64,000 bases of DNA from assembly GCA_002286715.1 (NCBI GenBank), contig NSJX01000036.1, forward strand, positions 194,666 through 258,665. The letters run 5' to 3'. A program made the position numbers and the translations under genes. The stretch comes from Dentipellis sp. KUC8613. Its lineage: Eukaryota; Basidiomycota; Agaricomycetes; Russulales; Hericiaceae. How positions within the stretch are numbered: the stretch's first letter is position 1; every line of letters begins with the position of its first letter. A model generated the notes under the pieces. It made no database searches. It was not told where the DNA came from and saw nothing but the letters and a program-made list of their open reading frames with translations. This document shows positions 63,042 to 64,000 of the stretch, piece by piece.

Positions 63042-63130
63042 CGCGACAACCCTGATTCTAAGGCGCACCTGAAACCACCGTCTTCGACGCCCAATCTTTC
63101 TTACCCAGCGCAAGCGCTCCATCCCGTCGT

Positions 63131-63143
63131 GGTACTGGTTACC
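63131..63143 (+). promoter_or_regulatory. Conserved 13-nt leader element of SspF
   Basis: GGTACTGGTTACC, identical to the SspE copy, 63 bp before the start codon. The GCGCTCCA block seen in SspC and SspD precedes it. Confidence 0.6.
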
Positions 63144-63193
63144 TTGCGAGCTCCAACACAACCATTGCACCGACACATCGACCACTAGCCAAG

Positions 63194-63632
63194 ATGTATG
63201 TCCGTTTCATCGCCATCGTTATCGCGTTGATCGCCCTCAACGTCTCGGCTGCACCGATCTCACCCCAAGATGACGAGGACAGCTTTAGCATGTAAGCATT
63301 TTGTCATCGGATCAGAGAGAATAAGGGGTAGTTCAGCAACCATAAACAATAGCTTCTCACGAGTGTTTCTCAAAACCGTTTTCGGACTGAAAGCTGTCGG
63401 CCTTGAAAAGCTCCGAAAAGCTCCGCTGACTGCGAACGGTTTTGGCCGTCAGTCACGCATGGGATATACATCGGGCCGCCGACTCGAGCAATGTCACCGT
63501 GCCCGCCCGTGCGTCGCCCGACGCCTGCCGCCTACCCCGCCCACTGTGGCAGCCGTCGTGCCCACCTCTTTCAAAGACGTCCGCGCAATCAATCATAACG
63601 AGGTCACTACCCATACTGGGCATGGATCATAG
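63194..63632 (+). CDS. SspF: small secreted protein with a basic C-terminal region
   Basis: Exons 63194-63291 and 63353-63632 keep phase and give 125 residues. The signal peptide (MYVRFIAIVIALIALNVSA) is nearly that of SspE, followed by the acidic PQDDEDSFS. Exon 2 begins FSRVFLKTVFGLKAVGLEKL, which could form an amphipathic basic helix. A low-complexity Arg/Pro/Thr-rich tail with two Cys follows. The tail differs completely from SspE, so exon 2 may have been replaced or may be translated out of its ancestral frame. Exon 1 and the leader are certain; the extent of exon 2 is less so. Confidence 0.6.
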
Positions 63633-64000
63633 GAAATGCATATGAATTTGTACCCTGAAGATTGTAGCTTTCAAATGGTGTGTGTACGTCGTTATGGAGA
63701 CGTTTGGGGAAATGGGAGTTCATCGTCGTCGTTGCCGACGATGACGACGTGGTCGCGGCCGACGTGAGGCACGGCGCCGGTGGCTGCCTAAGGCTCGGAG
63801 GTGGTCACATAGTCACTGATCGTCACACGCCGTCAGAGGACTCGGCTGGCCAGAAGCGGCACAGAAACGATGTAAGAAGCCGTCCCTATTGAACAAGCTT
63901 TCGCTTTTCAAAAATACTTGGGCACAAGAAACGGAAAGAGAGACGCGACATCGTTTATCATCGTCTCTCCAAATTTGGCAGGAGAAACGCTCGTGAGAAA
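63633..64000. other. Right window edge
   Basis: No gene was recognised. A short GAC/GTC-rich stretch (63720-63765) is present. Confidence 0.4.

Larger units (their letters stand above)
62439..63193. other. Intergenic GST5/SspF
   Basis: No gene was recognised. It holds the SspF TATA box and leader element. Confidence 0.5.

Overview
The window is nuclear DNA of a filamentous basidiomycete, most likely an Agaricomycete of the wood- or litter-decay type. This is inferred from short 45-70 bp GT-AG introns interrupting almost every gene, TATA boxes 35-60 bp before secreted-protein starts, and an expanded set of secreted type-B carboxylesterases together with glutathione transferases resembling the fungal GSTFuA (etherase-related) class. 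The species cannot be named from sequence alone.

Layout. (1) 0.1-33 kb is an esterase cluster: eight related secreted carboxylesterase/lipase genes (called EstA-EstH here). EstA-C are on the minus strand (EstA broken at the left edge) and EstD-H are on the plus strand. Interspersed are a C2H2 zinc-finger gene (5.6 kb), an acidic protein with a duplicated unrecognised domain (12.5 kb) and a URC1-type GTP cyclohydrolase II-like gene (13.9-16.3 kb). (2) 33.3-37.3 kb is a 5'-truncated, inactivated LINE with a 16-nt poly(T) and a perfect 14-bp target-site duplication, inserted just downstream of EstH. (3) 38.1-39.7 kb is TAF6, a general transcription factor subunit. (4) 40.5-46.3 kb holds four small secreted Ala/Pro/Ser-rich proteins. 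Two relatives lie at 60.7 and 63.2 kb. (5) 47.1-54.6 kb holds an ABM-like dimeric barrel protein, an intron-containing tRNA-Phe, a pyranose-oxidase-like GMC flavoenzyme and a CYK3-like transglutaminase-fold protein. (6) 54.6-62.4 kb is a tandem array of five GST genes plus at least one decayed copy, interleaved with two secreted-protein genes.

Functional reading. The esterases, flavoenzyme, GSTs and small secreted proteins fit extracellular substrate attack plus intracellular detoxification. URC1 (pyrimidine catabolism), TAF6 and the CYK3-like gene are housekeeping. The window shows strong birth-and-death evolution in esterases and GSTs.

The most unusual signal is a 13-nt element, GGYACNGGYTRCC, in the predicted 5' leaders of all six small secreted protein genes. 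Its two arms change together (GGCA/TGCC in four genes, GGTA/TACC in two), which suggests a conserved stem-loop or a palindromic protein-binding site. Other items worth attention are the duplicated domain at 12.5 kb, the replacement of the presumed catalytic Ser in several GSTs, the His-to-Phe change at the flavin-linking position of the GMC enzyme, and a 39-bp coding minisatellite.
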